Assembly (NCBI GenBank): GCA_937889535.1
Contig: CALBZW010000014.1
Location: forward strand, 1 to 64,000
Source: an uncultured Candidatus Saccharibacteria bacterium
GTDB taxonomy: Bacteria; Patescibacteriota; Saccharimonadia; Saccharimonadales; Saccharimonadaceae
DNA: 64,000 nucleotides
Direction of reading: 5' to 3'
Shown here piece by piece: positions 24,664 through 33,933 of this stretch. A program made the position numbers and the translations under genes. The notes under the pieces are model-generated. The model was not told the DNA's origin and made no database searches. It was given only the letters and a program-made list of their open reading frames with translations. The stretch's first letter is position 1. The number at the start of each line of letters is the position of its first letter.

Positions 24664-26070
24664 ATGCGTCTATATTTCCACGGCTTCATTATGCTAATCC
24701 AGAAATTTGTTCTGCGTCGTAATACCGGCGCGGTAATCTGCCGTTTTGCACTCAAGATGAGCGTAGTTTATATCAAAATGGCGCAGATTCTCGCCATGCA
24801 AAATTACGGTCAAATCTTTAGCGAGCAGGATCGTCAAAATTTGTCGAAAGTTTGCGATGATTGCAGGCCGGTGTCGTATCGCAAAATTACTAAAATCATC
24901 GAGAGTGAATATGACTGCAAGGTTTCTGATAAATTCCGGAGTATTGACCCTAAGCCCATTGGAGCTGCCTCGGTTTCTCAAGTTCATCGTGCTATCTTGC
25001 TGGATGGTCGCGAAGTAGCAATTAAGGTTAAACGCCAAGATGTCGCTCGCCGTGTCCGACGTGATGTTCGGCAGATTCAGCGTCTGATTCATCGTTTTGG
25101 TAAGCTGACGAAGTTTCGTAATTTTCTCGGTAGCGACCAGGCCCTGACTCTCTGGGCGGAATGGATTTATCAAGAAACTGATTTTCAGCGCGAGCGCCAG
25201 AATATTACGGAATACCAAGATTTTATCTCTAGTGTTAATGGCAAGATTCCGCACACTGTGCGGTTAAAAGTTCCGCAAGTCTTTCCGGAACTTTGTACGG
25301 ATAATCTTATTGTCATGGAATTTATTCATGACCCGACGATTAATCAGCTGTCACTTACCGCGGAACATAAGGCTAAAATTCGTGACGGGCTAAACGACTA
25401 TATGGCGTTGTCTTTTTATGCATTGCTACATGGTCTTCCGGTGATTTTTCACGGCGATCCTCATGGCGGTAATATTTACCTAGACGCAGCCGGGAACGTT
25501 GGTTTTCTCGATCTTGGATTGATTTTCGCCTTAAACTCCGAGGAGGCGAAGTTCGTACGAGAGATTTTTCTCAATGCTTATTCTGGTCGTGCCGACAAGG
25601 TGATCGAAACCTTAATTCGCACTAGCGAATGCGGCGCTTTTGACGAGGCGCAGTTTAGAGGTGATATTCAACGAGAAGTCGCCAAAATCCAAGACATTCC
25701 GGTCGCACAGTTTTTCGTCGAGATGATGAATATTTTTGTCTATTATAATATTTCTCCTCCCGAAGTTTTCTTCAAAATGGCGAAGGCTTTTCTAGCGTTA
25801 TTCGGTATCGGCGTCTTTTCCGAGAACCTTTCTAGTACAAAGCAGCTGCTGGCAGCCCAAGTGACTGAATTTTATGTTGAACGTAGTTTTGATGACTTCC
25901 GCCAAATTTGTACGAGTGGCGCAAAGTTACTACCAGGATTTTTGGCTACTACCTTGCGTGATGGCCCCGCTAAGGCTCTAGCGCAGGAGTTTTGCCTGCT
26001 CGATGAATTTCATATCCAACTTGAAACCGCCTGGCAACATGGCGTAGAAGTTCTGGAGTATTTTCGCTGA
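24664..26070 (+). CDS. ABC1/UbiB-family atypical kinase
   Basis: The 468-residue protein has the ADCK/UbiB motifs: KPIGAASVSQVHRA (Ala-rich loop), VAIKVKR (ATP Lys), IVMEFIHDPTINQL, HGDPHGGNIYLD (catalytic loop) and GFLDLGLIF (metal Asp). An N-terminal helix (residues 1-15) may touch the membrane. Family members regulate lipid or quinone metabolism; no quinone genes are in the window, so a lipid role is more plausible here. The ATG at 24664 follows GAGGGGG. The stop overlaps the next start (TGATG). Confidence 0.9.
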   Translation: MRLYFHGFIMLIQKFVLRRNTGAVICRFALKMSVVYIKMAQILAMQNYGQIFSEQDRQNLSKVCDDCRPVSYRKITKIIESEYDCKVSDKFRSIDPKPIGAASVSQVHRAILLDGREVAIKVKRQDVARRVRRDVRQIQRLIHRFGKLTKFRNFLGSDQALTLWAEWIYQETDFQRERQNITEYQDFISSVNGKIPHTVRLKVPQVFPELCTDNLIVMEFIHDPTINQLSLTAEHKAKIRDGLNDYMALSFYALLHGLPVIFHGDPHGGNIYLDAAGNVGFLDLGLIFALNSEEAKFVREIFLNAYSGRADKVIETLIRTSECGAFDEAQFRGDIQREVAKIQDIPVAQFFVEMMNIFVYYNISPPEVFFKMAKAFLALFGIGVFSENLSSTKQLLAAQVTEFYVERSFDDFRQICTSGAKLLPGFLATTLRDGPAKALAQEFCLLDEFHIQLETAWQHGVEVLEYFR

Positions 26071-26870
26071 TGGCGTTTTATGATCGGTTAAATGCGGTGA
26101 TTGCCTATCTTGAAGCGCGCCTCGATTCGGAAATTGACGAATCTGAGTTGGCGCGTCTGGCTGGTACTAATTTTAATACTCTAAAACGGATTTTTCCACT
26201 ACTAACCGATATGACGATTACTGATTATGTGAGGCGACGCCGTCTTACTCTTGCTGGCCGTGATTTGGCGCAGAGTGATTTTCGTGTTATCGACCTTGCT
26301 GCAAAATACGGCTATAGTTCGGATGCTGCCTTTGCGCGTGCTTTTGCTAAGTTTCATGGCATCAAGCCCAGCGAAGTCAAGCGTCATGCTTCAAAACTTA
26401 AATATTACCCTCGGCTAAGTTTTACTCGCCAAACGGCCGATTCTGGCCTCGAATATGAAATTATTGAGTTAGGAAAACTCCGACTTTACGGCGTGGGTGT
26501 AAAAACTGATGAACAGCATATTCGCCGCGACGCTCCAGCGCTCTATACTCGCGCTAAAAACCAGTACATTGATATTCTCGGCCGTCCAGAATACGGCATG
26601 ATTATCTATAACGACACGCGCTGTTCAAGTGATGATTATGAATATTGGGTGCTTTGGACTGGTAATGCTCCTGGTCTCACTTCTCACACAGTTGCCGCCC
26701 ATCGTTGGCTGAAATTTCGCATCGATTCTCAGGAAGCCTGCGATATTCAAGCTATGTCAGACTTGTTTTATAAAAAGTTTTTACCGACTTGCGAATATGA
26801 ACTGACGCTCGAGCCGGAGTTAGAATACTATCACGACGGTGTGACAGATTTTCTTATTCCAATTCGCTAA
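26070..26870 (+). CDS. AraC-family regulator with GyrI-like effector domain
   Basis: The 266-residue protein has an N-terminal AraC HTH pair (residues about 5-105: ELARLAGTNFNTLKRIF and DLAAKYGYSSDAAFARAF) and a C-terminal GyrI-like small-molecule-binding domain (about 115-266, ending with YYHDGVTDFLIPIR). This layout is seen in Rob/SoxS-like and BmrR-like regulators of multidrug export. The gene overlaps the kinase stop by one base, an unusual pairing; its targets cannot be seen. Confidence 0.88.
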   Translation: MAFYDRLNAVIAYLEARLDSEIDESELARLAGTNFNTLKRIFPLLTDMTITDYVRRRRLTLAGRDLAQSDFRVIDLAAKYGYSSDAAFARAFAKFHGIKPSEVKRHASKLKYYPRLSFTRQTADSGLEYEIIELGKLRLYGVGVKTDEQHIRRDAPALYTRAKNQYIDILGRPEYGMIIYNDTRCSSDDYEYWVLWTGNAPGLTSHTVAAHRWLKFRIDSQEACDIQAMSDLFYKKFLPTCEYELTLEPELEYYHDGVTDFLIPIR

Positions 26871-26926
26871 TTAAATAACTGACTTTTTCGGCTCAGATAA
26901 AGTCATATCTTTTCCTCTGAACTTCA

Positions 26927-26932
26927 TATAAT
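26927..26932 (+). promoter_or_regulatory. -10 element used to choose the ATPase start
   Basis: TATAAT lies six bases before ATG 26939, whereas ATG 26933 is immediately adjacent to it. Spacing in this genome favours 26939. Confidence 0.55.
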
Positions 26933-26938
26933 ATGAAG

Positions 26939-28816
26939 ATGTCGTGGTGTTGGTATGAAATTTTTCTAGGATCGAGTCATATTCAAGCTGAAAGTTGGCA
27001 GGCACTTTTTGCTAGCTTGCGACGTTTCTTGGGTTGGCGGGCTGAGTGGCAAATTTATCTGCAAATCAAACATCACACAGTGCATTATTATCTTAGAGCC
27101 CCCCGGATTTTGCCCAGTAGTCTCGGCCTTAGCGACTTCTTATTCAAAATTCTTCCCGAACCTCCTCTTATCGCCCATGTATCCTATAGTATTCGTCCGT
27201 TTGATTTTCGCGCTGACGACCTGCCACTTATCTTGCATAAATTAGAACGTCGCGGCCAGACTTTTTGTTGGCTAGAATGTCGGTTTCGCAGTCTTGCGCA
27301 AGCTATGCTTTCAAGCTGTTCGCTCGTTACGCGCCGTTCCGGCCATTATCTTGCTCGACGTCTTCTCATTCCGCCGCCCGCCCAGCTGTTTAGTATCAAC
27401 TACGAAAAGGTGCGACATCTACGCTATAAGAAGATTCCAAAGTATCTAGATAGTGAGAAAATTTTTCGCCTCGTACGATCTGTCTCCGAGCAGACATTGC
27501 TCTTGCTCGACACTTTTCCTTATGGCGCCGAAGAACAGGGAATCGAACTTGCAGATTTTGACTTTGCCAAACATTCGCTTGTTATCGGCGGCAGTGGCTC
27601 TGGCAAATCGCGTTTCCTCAGCCTACTAATTAGTCGTCTCTACCAATATCGACCATCGAATTATAAAGTCATAGTGATTGACCCGCATGACGCTTTGAAG
27701 TACGACCTTGGAGAGGTTGAAGATCAAACTATTATAGATTTTCGTACGCCCGAGCATAGCGTTGATCTTTTTCGCCAAGATCTTGATAATTTAGCCGTGA
27801 GCGTCGAACTCATGCTTGAAACTTTCAAAACCCTTATCGGTGATAATTATAATGGTCGCCTCGAACGTGTCTTGCGCCACTCGACCTATCTTTTACTACT
27901 TGATAATAACTTTACGTTCTCCAACCTCCGCCGTCTTTTGTCTGACATTGAATATCGTACCTCGACCTTAGCCAAACTTGGCGATCGTGTTCCGAGTAGC
28001 GTCTCGCACTTCTTTCTGACCGAATTTCAAGAGCTGCGTTCGCAAGCTTACAATACTGCTTTTGCTCCCATTATGGCATTCATCGACGAAATGCAAATGG
28101 TCCCCGTCATGAACCAAGACACTGAATTGTCGTCCATTAGTGCAACAATCGAGACTAGCTTCCTTACTGTCTTCTCGCTGAATCGCCTCTTCTTGGGCGA
28201 TAAGCCAACCCGTGTCATCGCCGGTCTCCTCATGCAACAGATTTTTCTCTTTGCTCAGCAACGTACCACTACGGAGCATCTTTTAGTTGTCATTGACGAA
28301 GTCGCGGTCGTTGAGAATCCTATCCTAATGCGTTTTCTTTCTGAAATGCGCAAATATAATGTCTCAGTGATTCTTGCCGGTCAGTATTTCGGCCAAATTA
28401 GTCCAGACTTGCGTGCTGGCATTTTGGCAAACGTTAGTAATTATTATATCTTCCGCGTCTCGCGCAGCGATGCTGATTTACTGAGTCAGAATCTGCAGCT
28501 CAAACTCATCGGCAGTCAGGGTGTAGAGGATGAACAAAAACTTTTCACTGGGCTTAAAGCACGCGAATGTTTAGTTCAGCTTAGCTGTCAAGGCGAGCTT
28601 TATTCCTTGGCTAAGGCTCGCACTCCCGACCATTGTCCGCCGCCAAACAAAGCAATACCGACATTAATAAACTCCCATACAGATCTTAACTCGCAAAAAT
28701 CGCAACCCGTTTTTGCTTTTTCGATTACATCTGAGTTTTCGGCACTAGAAATCATGCATCAAAATAGCACTAATCGTAAGCCACTAAAATTAATTCCAAA
28801 AGGAAAAACTTCATGA
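26939..28816 (+). CDS. P-loop ATPase of the HerA/FtsK/VirD4-like superfamily
   Basis: The 625-residue protein has a Walker A (GGSGSGKSRF, about residues 220-228), a Walker B with adjacent Glu (LLVVIDEVAVV) and a sensor-like GQYFGQI, the layout of DNA- or protein-pumping hexameric ATPases such as HerA, TraD or VirB4. The N-terminal 190 residues are not recognised and are rich in aromatic and basic residues; no clear membrane helix was seen. The next gene overlaps its stop (ATGA), so the two probably form one unit. No conjugation, pilus or secretion partners lie nearby, so the cargo is unknown. Confidence 0.8.
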   Translation: MSWCWYEIFLGSSHIQAESWQALFASLRRFLGWRAEWQIYLQIKHHTVHYYLRAPRILPSSLGLSDFLFKILPEPPLIAHVSYSIRPFDFRADDLPLILHKLERRGQTFCWLECRFRSLAQAMLSSCSLVTRRSGHYLARRLLIPPPAQLFSINYEKVRHLRYKKIPKYLDSEKIFRLVRSVSEQTLLLLDTFPYGAEEQGIELADFDFAKHSLVIGGSGSGKSRFLSLLISRLYQYRPSNYKVIVIDPHDALKYDLGEVEDQTIIDFRTPEHSVDLFRQDLDNLAVSVELMLETFKTLIGDNYNGRLERVLRHSTYLLLLDNNFTFSNLRRLLSDIEYRTSTLAKLGDRVPSSVSHFFLTEFQELRSQAYNTAFAPIMAFIDEMQMVPVMNQDTELSSISATIETSFLTVFSLNRLFLGDKPTRVIAGLLMQQIFLFAQQRTTTEHLLVVIDEVAVVENPILMRFLSEMRKYNVSVILAGQYFGQISPDLRAGILANVSNYYIFRVSRSDADLLSQNLQLKLIGSQGVEDEQKLFTGLKARECLVQLSCQGELYSLAKARTPDHCPPPNKAIPTLINSHTDLNSQKSQPVFAFSITSEFSALEIMHQNSTNRKPLKLIPKGKTS

Positions 28817-29529
28817 AAGATGATTCTTTTCTCGAAATTGCCGATAAGATTTTTCTAAATATCTTCGGGCAAAAAAGTAACTTAACTCTTGATGAGATTC
28901 GCAATCAATTCGCTTTCGATCTCAAACTTCCGACTGGAGTTAAAGACTCAACTACTGGCGAAGCTACTTACTCCGCTATGCCGAACGTTAAGACTTACAT
29001 GAAGTGCGAGAACACTTATCAGTACGACCGAGATAAAGGTTGGATGCTCCCGAAACAAGGCATTAAGAATCTCGACGACATTATCAAAATTTGGCAGACC
29101 ATTAACTATACTACGACCGAACGCGTCTACGATAGCGAAAATGTTGTCAAAAGTGACCCGATTTATAACTCAATCAATGTCTATGCTTCGACGAACTGCG
29201 GCAAATGCAAAAACATTCTCTTCTGCGACGGTACTTACGATAGTGAATTCGCTATCGCTTGCCAGCGCAGTACTGGCGTGAATTTCTGTCTTCGAGCCGA
29301 CGATTCAAATAGCTGCACAAATTCTTATAACGTGATTTGCTCTGGTAAAATCAGTAATTCTTTTTTCATTCAAGACGCCAGCAACCTCAATGAATGTCTT
29401 TTCTGTAGTCATATTTCCGATCAGGAATACTGCATCGCCAATATGCAATTTGAACGTGAAGAGTACTTTTACATTAAACAACAAGTGATTAAGTGGGTCT
29501 TGGCTGAACGTGCTAAAATAAAGTCATGA
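28813..29529 (+). CDS. Cysteine-rich protein of unknown function, ATPase partner
   Basis: The 238-residue soluble protein is not recognised. The first half is acidic and polar. The second half contains about ten cysteines in a repetitive pattern, including NCGKCKNILFC, SNSCTNSYNVIC, NECLFCSHIS and EYCIANMQF, which suggests stacked turns or metal sites. The ending (EREEYFYIKQQVIKWVLAERAKIKS) is helical. Start and stop overlap of the ATPase and this gene (ATGA) indicate translational coupling, so it is likely a substrate, cap or regulator of that ATPase. Confidence 0.75.
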   Translation: MKDDSFLEIADKIFLNIFGQKSNLTLDEIRNQFAFDLKLPTGVKDSTTGEATYSAMPNVKTYMKCENTYQYDRDKGWMLPKQGIKNLDDIIKIWQTINYTTTERVYDSENVVKSDPIYNSINVYASTNCGKCKNILFCDGTYDSEFAIACQRSTGVNFCLRADDSNSCTNSYNVICSGKISNSFFIQDASNLNECLFCSHISDQEYCIANMQFEREEYFYIKQQVIKWVLAERAKIKS

Positions 29530-29753
29530 TATATACCGTCACGGTCAAACCGCATTCCAAGAAAGGTCCACTCGTCCTCGCGACCAGTAGTAATAATGAG
29601 CTGACGGTTTATTTACGCGAAAAGCCGGTTGACGGCGAAGCTAATCAGGCATTAATTAGACTTTTGGCGGAACATTTCGGCGTAGCTAAAACGTGTATCC
29701 ATATCAAAACCGGCGCGCGTGGACGCCAGAAACTTATCGAAGTTAATAATTAA
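29526..29753 (+). CDS. DUF167/UPF0235 (YggU-like) protein
   Basis: The 75-residue protein has the UPF0235 pattern: VTVKPHSKKG, LTVYLREKPVDGEANQAL and an end GARGRQKLIEV. The function is not established. A -10-like TAAAAT (29514-29519) ends six bases before the ATG, inside the previous gene, so it may also have its own leaderless promoter. Confidence 0.88.
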   Translation: MIYTVTVKPHSKKGPLVLATSSNNELTVYLREKPVDGEANQALIRLLAEHFGVAKTCIHIKTGARGRQKLIEVNN

Positions 29754-29815
29754 CCCCGCAAAACCTCGGAAACATGCTACAATAAAATTAATTGGTAATA
29801 ATAGTGAGGTGAAAG

Positions 29816-30277
29816 ATGTCAGAAATCTTAAAAATCAATGGCGCCGAAGTTAAAATCGGTGAGGATAATGGTGAAGTCGTAACTGTTCCAATTGCATCTC
29901 TGCAATTCTCCAACCCTCAGGTTGGAGACAAGGTGGAAGTTTTTCGGGACGGTAAAGAATATATTGTCCGTCGCGAAAAAGAGGCCTGTCCAGAAGACGA
30001 AGAGGGTGTCCGTACGATCAATAAGCACGTTTTTGTCTGGGTCGGCAACTTCTTGTTCGGTAGTCTTGGCGTCGACCGCTTCATGCGCGGGCAGATCGGT
30101 CTCGGCGTCTTGAAACTTTTACTTAGCACGATTGGTTGGATCACGATTATCGGTGGATTCGCTGGTTGGATCTGGACTCTAGTTGACTGGATTGTCTCCA
30201 TGACAAAAGCCTACGGTTCAGCTTACGCTTCGAGTGAAAATCTGACCTTCGACGAACATGGCAACTATATTAACTAG
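29816..30277 (+). CDS. TM2-domain membrane protein
   Basis: The 153-residue protein has a soluble N-terminal part (residues 1-65) with a short beta-rich domain and a C-terminal TM2 domain: two helices around the conserved FGSLGVDRFMRGQIGLGVLKLL and GGFAGWIWTLVDWIVSM. TM2 proteins are small integral membrane proteins with no settled role. Shine-Dalgarno GAGGTGAA precedes the start. It precedes a GNAT gene by 22 bases. Confidence 0.85.
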   Translation: MSEILKINGAEVKIGEDNGEVVTVPIASLQFSNPQVGDKVEVFRDGKEYIVRREKEACPEDEEGVRTINKHVFVWVGNFLFGSLGVDRFMRGQIGLGVLKLLLSTIGWITIIGGFAGWIWTLVDWIVSMTKAYGSAYASSENLTFDEHGNYIN

Positions 30278-30299
30278 ATAAGAAAGCAAAGGAGGTAGT

Positions 30300-30740
30300 A
30301 TGGAAGAAGTTGAGTTTAGGATCGCTACGCGTGATGACTTGCCGGGGATGATTGAGTTGACGAATCGTTGCTTTGATGAGCATACCCCGCTAGAGTATGC
30401 CGAGAAGGTCTGGGATGAGGCCGCTAATGACCAAAATCAAATTTATTTGAATGGCTGGAAAGACGGCAAAATCGTTGCTCATACGAAGATTACGATTATC
30501 CCCACAATTTATGAGGATATGAATACCTATGCTATTCTGAACCACGTCTGCGTTGATCCTGATGTCCGTCGTCAGCACCTCGGTACGCGACTGTTAGATG
30601 AGGTTTTCCGGATTTGCCGCGAGCGCGACGTCAAGGCTGTGGAGTTCTGGTCCAAGAACTTCCGCGAAGCCGCACATGCCTTATACAAAAAATATGGTTT
30701 TGAAGTTGTTGACGCAAAATTCTTTGCTAAGGACGTCTAG
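30300..30740 (+). CDS. GNAT-family N-acetyltransferase
   Basis: The 146-residue protein has the GNAT acetyl-CoA-binding core VCVDPDVRRQHLGTRLLDEV (motif A, R/QxxGxG/A-like with QHLGTR) and the closing segment ALYKKYGFEVVDAKFF. It transfers acetyl groups to an amine of unknown identity. The start has GGAGG. It sits in a run of co-oriented small genes (TM2, GNAT, coiled-coil membrane protein, bactofilin-like protein). Confidence 0.9.
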   Translation: MEEVEFRIATRDDLPGMIELTNRCFDEHTPLEYAEKVWDEAANDQNQIYLNGWKDGKIVAHTKITIIPTIYEDMNTYAILNHVCVDPDVRRQHLGTRLLDEVFRICRERDVKAVEFWSKNFREAAHALYKKYGFEVVDAKFFAKDV

Positions 30741-30764
30741 GGAAGGAGAAAAGGGAGGCAGAGT

Positions 30765-31946
30765 ATGAAAATTAGTAGTGTACACATCGGTGGGTGGTTT
30801 CAGCGCACTATGCTCCAACTTTCGGAGGTTTACGACTTTTTGCGCAATGGCGAAAGTCAGCTCAAGCTCAGTAAGAAAAAACTTACTGAATTACACAAAA
30901 GCCTTAATATTGGCAGTATCGAATATGGCGTAGCCGGCGAGGAGTTCGTCTCTTTTACGACGAGCGAGCTACTGCATGTGAAGATTTTTGAAGATGGCTT
31001 GATTGTTGTCGGCAGTAATGAAGTTAGCGAAGAGACGCTATTTGCCGATGTCGAAAAGCTAAAAGATTATTACGAAGAAAGACTTTCGCCTGCCATTAAT
31101 TATCTCTTTAGCCTTGGCGCGCCAGTGCCAAAAGAGCTTGCCCATATCGAGAACATCTATCCGTACTTCGTTGTCTGTGATAATGCGACCCGCGAAGACA
31201 TCGCAGAGCTGCTGTCGAAGACCGAACGTCAAAAGTATTTTGAATTTGATAACAAGAATTACAGTGTTTTGCGCGGCGATAAGTATTATTTCATCAATAA
31301 CAAGAAAACTTCGACCGCAAATATCGAACGTTATATTGAAGAGCAAGTCTTTATTCGTGAATTTAAGGGGCAGTTACATCGCTACCTGAATCTTCACCGT
31401 ATTATCTGGGAGAAAATTGACCACGTCAAGGATCGTGCTAAGGTTCGCGGTAGCGACGTGATCAAATTCTCGACTAAGCTCGAAAGTTATGCGAAGACCG
31501 TGACGTTGATTGATGGCCGCATCCGCCAGATGTCAACCTATATCTCGACTCGTGAACGAATTGCAAAACAAGACAAAGAATTAGAGGAATTTCTCGCAAT
31601 TTCCGGATTCCGCTACGAAACTCTGAGAAATACGCTTGAGTATATTCGCGATCTGTGGGATATGACGAAAAATTACGTTAATTCTGCTCAAAAACTGTTT
31701 GACGGTATTAAGCAAGATGTTACCTCTAGCTCTATCAATAGCTTGACGATTGTCACCTCAATGTCTGCCGGCGCTGCGATTCTTGATCTCTTTACCGAAT
31801 CTGAGCCGAGTTTTACGACTTTCGGTTTTGTGTATTTCTTCATCCTCGCCTTTGTCGGCTGGGCAGCGACCAAGTTGTTGACGTACGTAGCCGAGAAACG
31901 CAAATATGAGATTTCGGACGTCGATATTGATAGGAATATTAAATAA
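30765..31946 (+). CDS. Coiled-coil protein with two C-terminal membrane helices
   Basis: The 393-residue protein is not assigned. Residues 1-190 form a mixed domain; about 200-300 is strongly helical with coiled-coil potential (RIRQMSTYISTRERI, KQDKELEEF); about 325-375 holds two helices (VTSMSAGAAILDLF, FGFVYFFILAFVGWAATKLL). The layout of a long helix ahead of a two-helix hairpin recalls CorA-like or RMND1/DUF155-like proteins, but the GMN-type motif of CorA is absent. Shine-Dalgarno AGGGAGG precedes the start. Confidence 0.7.
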   Translation: MKISSVHIGGWFQRTMLQLSEVYDFLRNGESQLKLSKKKLTELHKSLNIGSIEYGVAGEEFVSFTTSELLHVKIFEDGLIVVGSNEVSEETLFADVEKLKDYYEERLSPAINYLFSLGAPVPKELAHIENIYPYFVVCDNATREDIAELLSKTERQKYFEFDNKNYSVLRGDKYYFINNKKTSTANIERYIEEQVFIREFKGQLHRYLNLHRIIWEKIDHVKDRAKVRGSDVIKFSTKLESYAKTVTLIDGRIRQMSTYISTRERIAKQDKELEEFLAISGFRYETLRNTLEYIRDLWDMTKNYVNSAQKLFDGIKQDVTSSSINSLTIVTSMSAGAAILDLFTESEPSFTTFGFVYFFILAFVGWAATKLLTYVAEKRKYEISDVDIDRNIK

Positions 31947-31954
31947 GGAGTAAT

Positions 31955-33271
31955 ATGAAAAAACTAATTCCAGGGATTGCTTGTAGTATTATCGCCGTAA
32001 GCAGCCTATTATGCGCGCCGACTTCGGCTTTAAGCCTTGCGCCATGCCCGGATGACGAAAATAAGGCTGAGTGCGAAGCGCGTCAAGAGCAACTTGTAAA
32101 ATGTTGGGACAAAACCACTAATCTTGAAGAATGCGAAAAACAACTTAAAACGCAGGTGAACCAATCTCAAGAGAGTTCCTCTATCCCAGCGACCTTTGTC
32201 GCCGAACTTGACGACTCCGAACAATCGATTGGCTTTTGGGCGGGCAAGAGCTTTTTGCTGGCTGGCAATAATCTTAAAAGTAGCACCGATGTTCGTAATG
32301 GCCTGTTGCTGGCCGCTGGTAATAATCTCCAGCTCAGTGGCCAATCCGAGTACGGTTTTCTTTTCGGTAACATTATCAAATTCTCCGGTAGCACACAGCG
32401 GGACTTATATATTGCGGGTAATGGCGTTACGTTGACTTCCGACGCTAAGATTGGTCGTGACGTTTTCGTAGCGAGTGGTGAGCTGAGAATTGAAACCGAC
32501 TTGCCTGGTGACCTTAGTGTCACCGCAGACCGTCTCGTGATCGACGAGGGGATTACGATTAATGGCAATGTGAATATTGACGCCGATACGATTGTTTTTG
32601 GTAAGGATGTTACGATTGGTGGTAAGTTAGTGTATAACGATTCGGCGAACATGGGCGGCGCCGACCAAGTCGCGTACGGTGACGTCGAAATTTATCATCT
32701 CCAAGAAGTCAGCGCCGAGGCGAAACTTGCCGCAGCGTTCTATAGCAAGTTTCTCAGTATCGCCGGGCTATTCTTGGCCATGGCATTGATTTTGGCGGTG
32801 TATTCCAAGCTCCATGCTAAGATCGAAACCGAAACTACTCCTGGTCGCTTTGGCACGAACCTTGCAATAGGTCTAGGTGCTCTTATTATTGTGCCGGTTG
32901 TTGCGATTTTCGCCATGTTGACCGTCGTCGCTGCTCCGCTTAGCATTGTCGCATTGCTGGTTTATGGTATTTGTGTCTATCTCGCGCAGGGTTTCACCGG
33001 CCTCTGGCTTGGGCATATTGTTCTTGAGAAACTGTTTAAGGCTAAAGGTAATGCCTTTGTCGAGGCTCTGCTTGGCATTATTATTCTCGGACTGCTCGCG
33101 CTCGTACCAGTCATCGGCGTCATCACCGGATTCGTCTCGCTCGCTCTCGGTCTCGGGCTAATCGTAAATTGTGTCCGACCGCGCAAGGACGATGATAGAG
33201 CGGCGCAAAAGGCTACAAAAGCAAAGACCTCCAAGGCTAAGGCTAAAACCGGAAAGGTTGTCAAAAAATAA
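31955..33271 (+). CDS. Extracellular bactofilin-like polymer protein with membrane domain
   Basis: The 438-residue protein has a signal peptide (residues 1-25, cleavage after TSA), a Cys-containing region, then a right-handed-helix-like domain (about 85-240) with repeating hydrophobic rungs such as LLLAAGNNLQLSGQ, DLYIAGNGVTL and DLPGDLSVTADRL, as in bactofilins. Four helices follow (about 250-400) and a Lys/Ala-rich tail. Bactofilins are usually cytoplasmic; here the domain would be outside the membrane, an arrangement of some CPR proteins. It may shape the cell surface. Confidence 0.8.
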   Translation: MKKLIPGIACSIIAVSSLLCAPTSALSLAPCPDDENKAECEARQEQLVKCWDKTTNLEECEKQLKTQVNQSQESSSIPATFVAELDDSEQSIGFWAGKSFLLAGNNLKSSTDVRNGLLLAAGNNLQLSGQSEYGFLFGNIIKFSGSTQRDLYIAGNGVTLTSDAKIGRDVFVASGELRIETDLPGDLSVTADRLVIDEGITINGNVNIDADTIVFGKDVTIGGKLVYNDSANMGGADQVAYGDVEIYHLQEVSAEAKLAAAFYSKFLSIAGLFLAMALILAVYSKLHAKIETETTPGRFGTNLAIGLGALIIVPVVAIFAMLTVVAAPLSIVALLVYGICVYLAQGFTGLWLGHIVLEKLFKAKGNAFVEALLGIIILGLLALVPVIGVITGFVSLALGLGLIVNCVRPRKDDDRAAQKATKAKTSKAKAKTGKVVKK

Positions 33272-33272
33272 T

Positions 33273-33920
33273 ATGCACGACAGCTGGAAAGACTTTCTCG
33301 ACTCGGAGTTTGCGAAGCCCTATTTCAAGGAGCTGAGCCAGTTTCTCCACGAAGCTTATGAGACGAAAACGGTTTTTCCAGCTAAACCTCAGGTCTTCCG
33401 CGCTTTTACGACTGACTTGAATCAAGTTAAAGTCGTGATTCTCGGGCAGGATCCTTATCATACGCCCGGTGCCGCACATGGTCTCGCTTTTTCGGTTCCG
33501 AATTCGCAGCCGATTCCGCCCTCGCTCATCAATATTTACAAAGAGATTGACGACGAGTACGGCTCGCATGCTAACCCGCGTGGCAACCTCAGCAGTTGGC
33601 AACAACAAGGCGTACTACTGCTCAATAACGTTTTAACTGTTGAAGCGCACCGCGCCGGCAGCCATCGTGGTAAGGGCTGGGAGCAATTTACCGAAGCAAC
33701 CGTCAAGCATCTGAACGAAAAATGCGATCATCTAGTCTTCATGCTCTGGGGGCGCGATGCGCGCAGCAAGAGTAGTATGATTGATAAGACTAAGCATCTC
33801 GTACTGGAGTCTCCGCACCCATCGCCGCTCTCGGCGCATAGCGGCTTCTTCGGCAATGGTCATTTCAAAAAGGCCAATGAATTCCTGAAAGAACATGGTC
33901 TGGGTGAAATTATATGGTAG
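33273..33920 (+). CDS. ung: Uracil-DNA glycosylase, family 1
   Basis: The 215-residue enzyme removes uracil from DNA. The water-activating loop GQDPYHTPGAAHGLAFS, LLNNVLTVEAHRAGSH, LVFMLWGRDA and the minor-groove loop HPSPLSAH are all present. The ATG at 33273 is one base after the upstream stop; the frame continues upstream but homology begins here. It complements dut in limiting uracil in DNA. Confidence 0.96.
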   Translation: MHDSWKDFLDSEFAKPYFKELSQFLHEAYETKTVFPAKPQVFRAFTTDLNQVKVVILGQDPYHTPGAAHGLAFSVPNSQPIPPSLINIYKEIDDEYGSHANPRGNLSSWQQQGVLLLNNVLTVEAHRAGSHRGKGWEQFTEATVKHLNEKCDHLVFMLWGRDARSKSSMIDKTKHLVLESPHPSPLSAHSGFFGNGHFKKANEFLKEHGLGEIIW

Positions 33921-33933
33921 GTGTAGCGGAATA

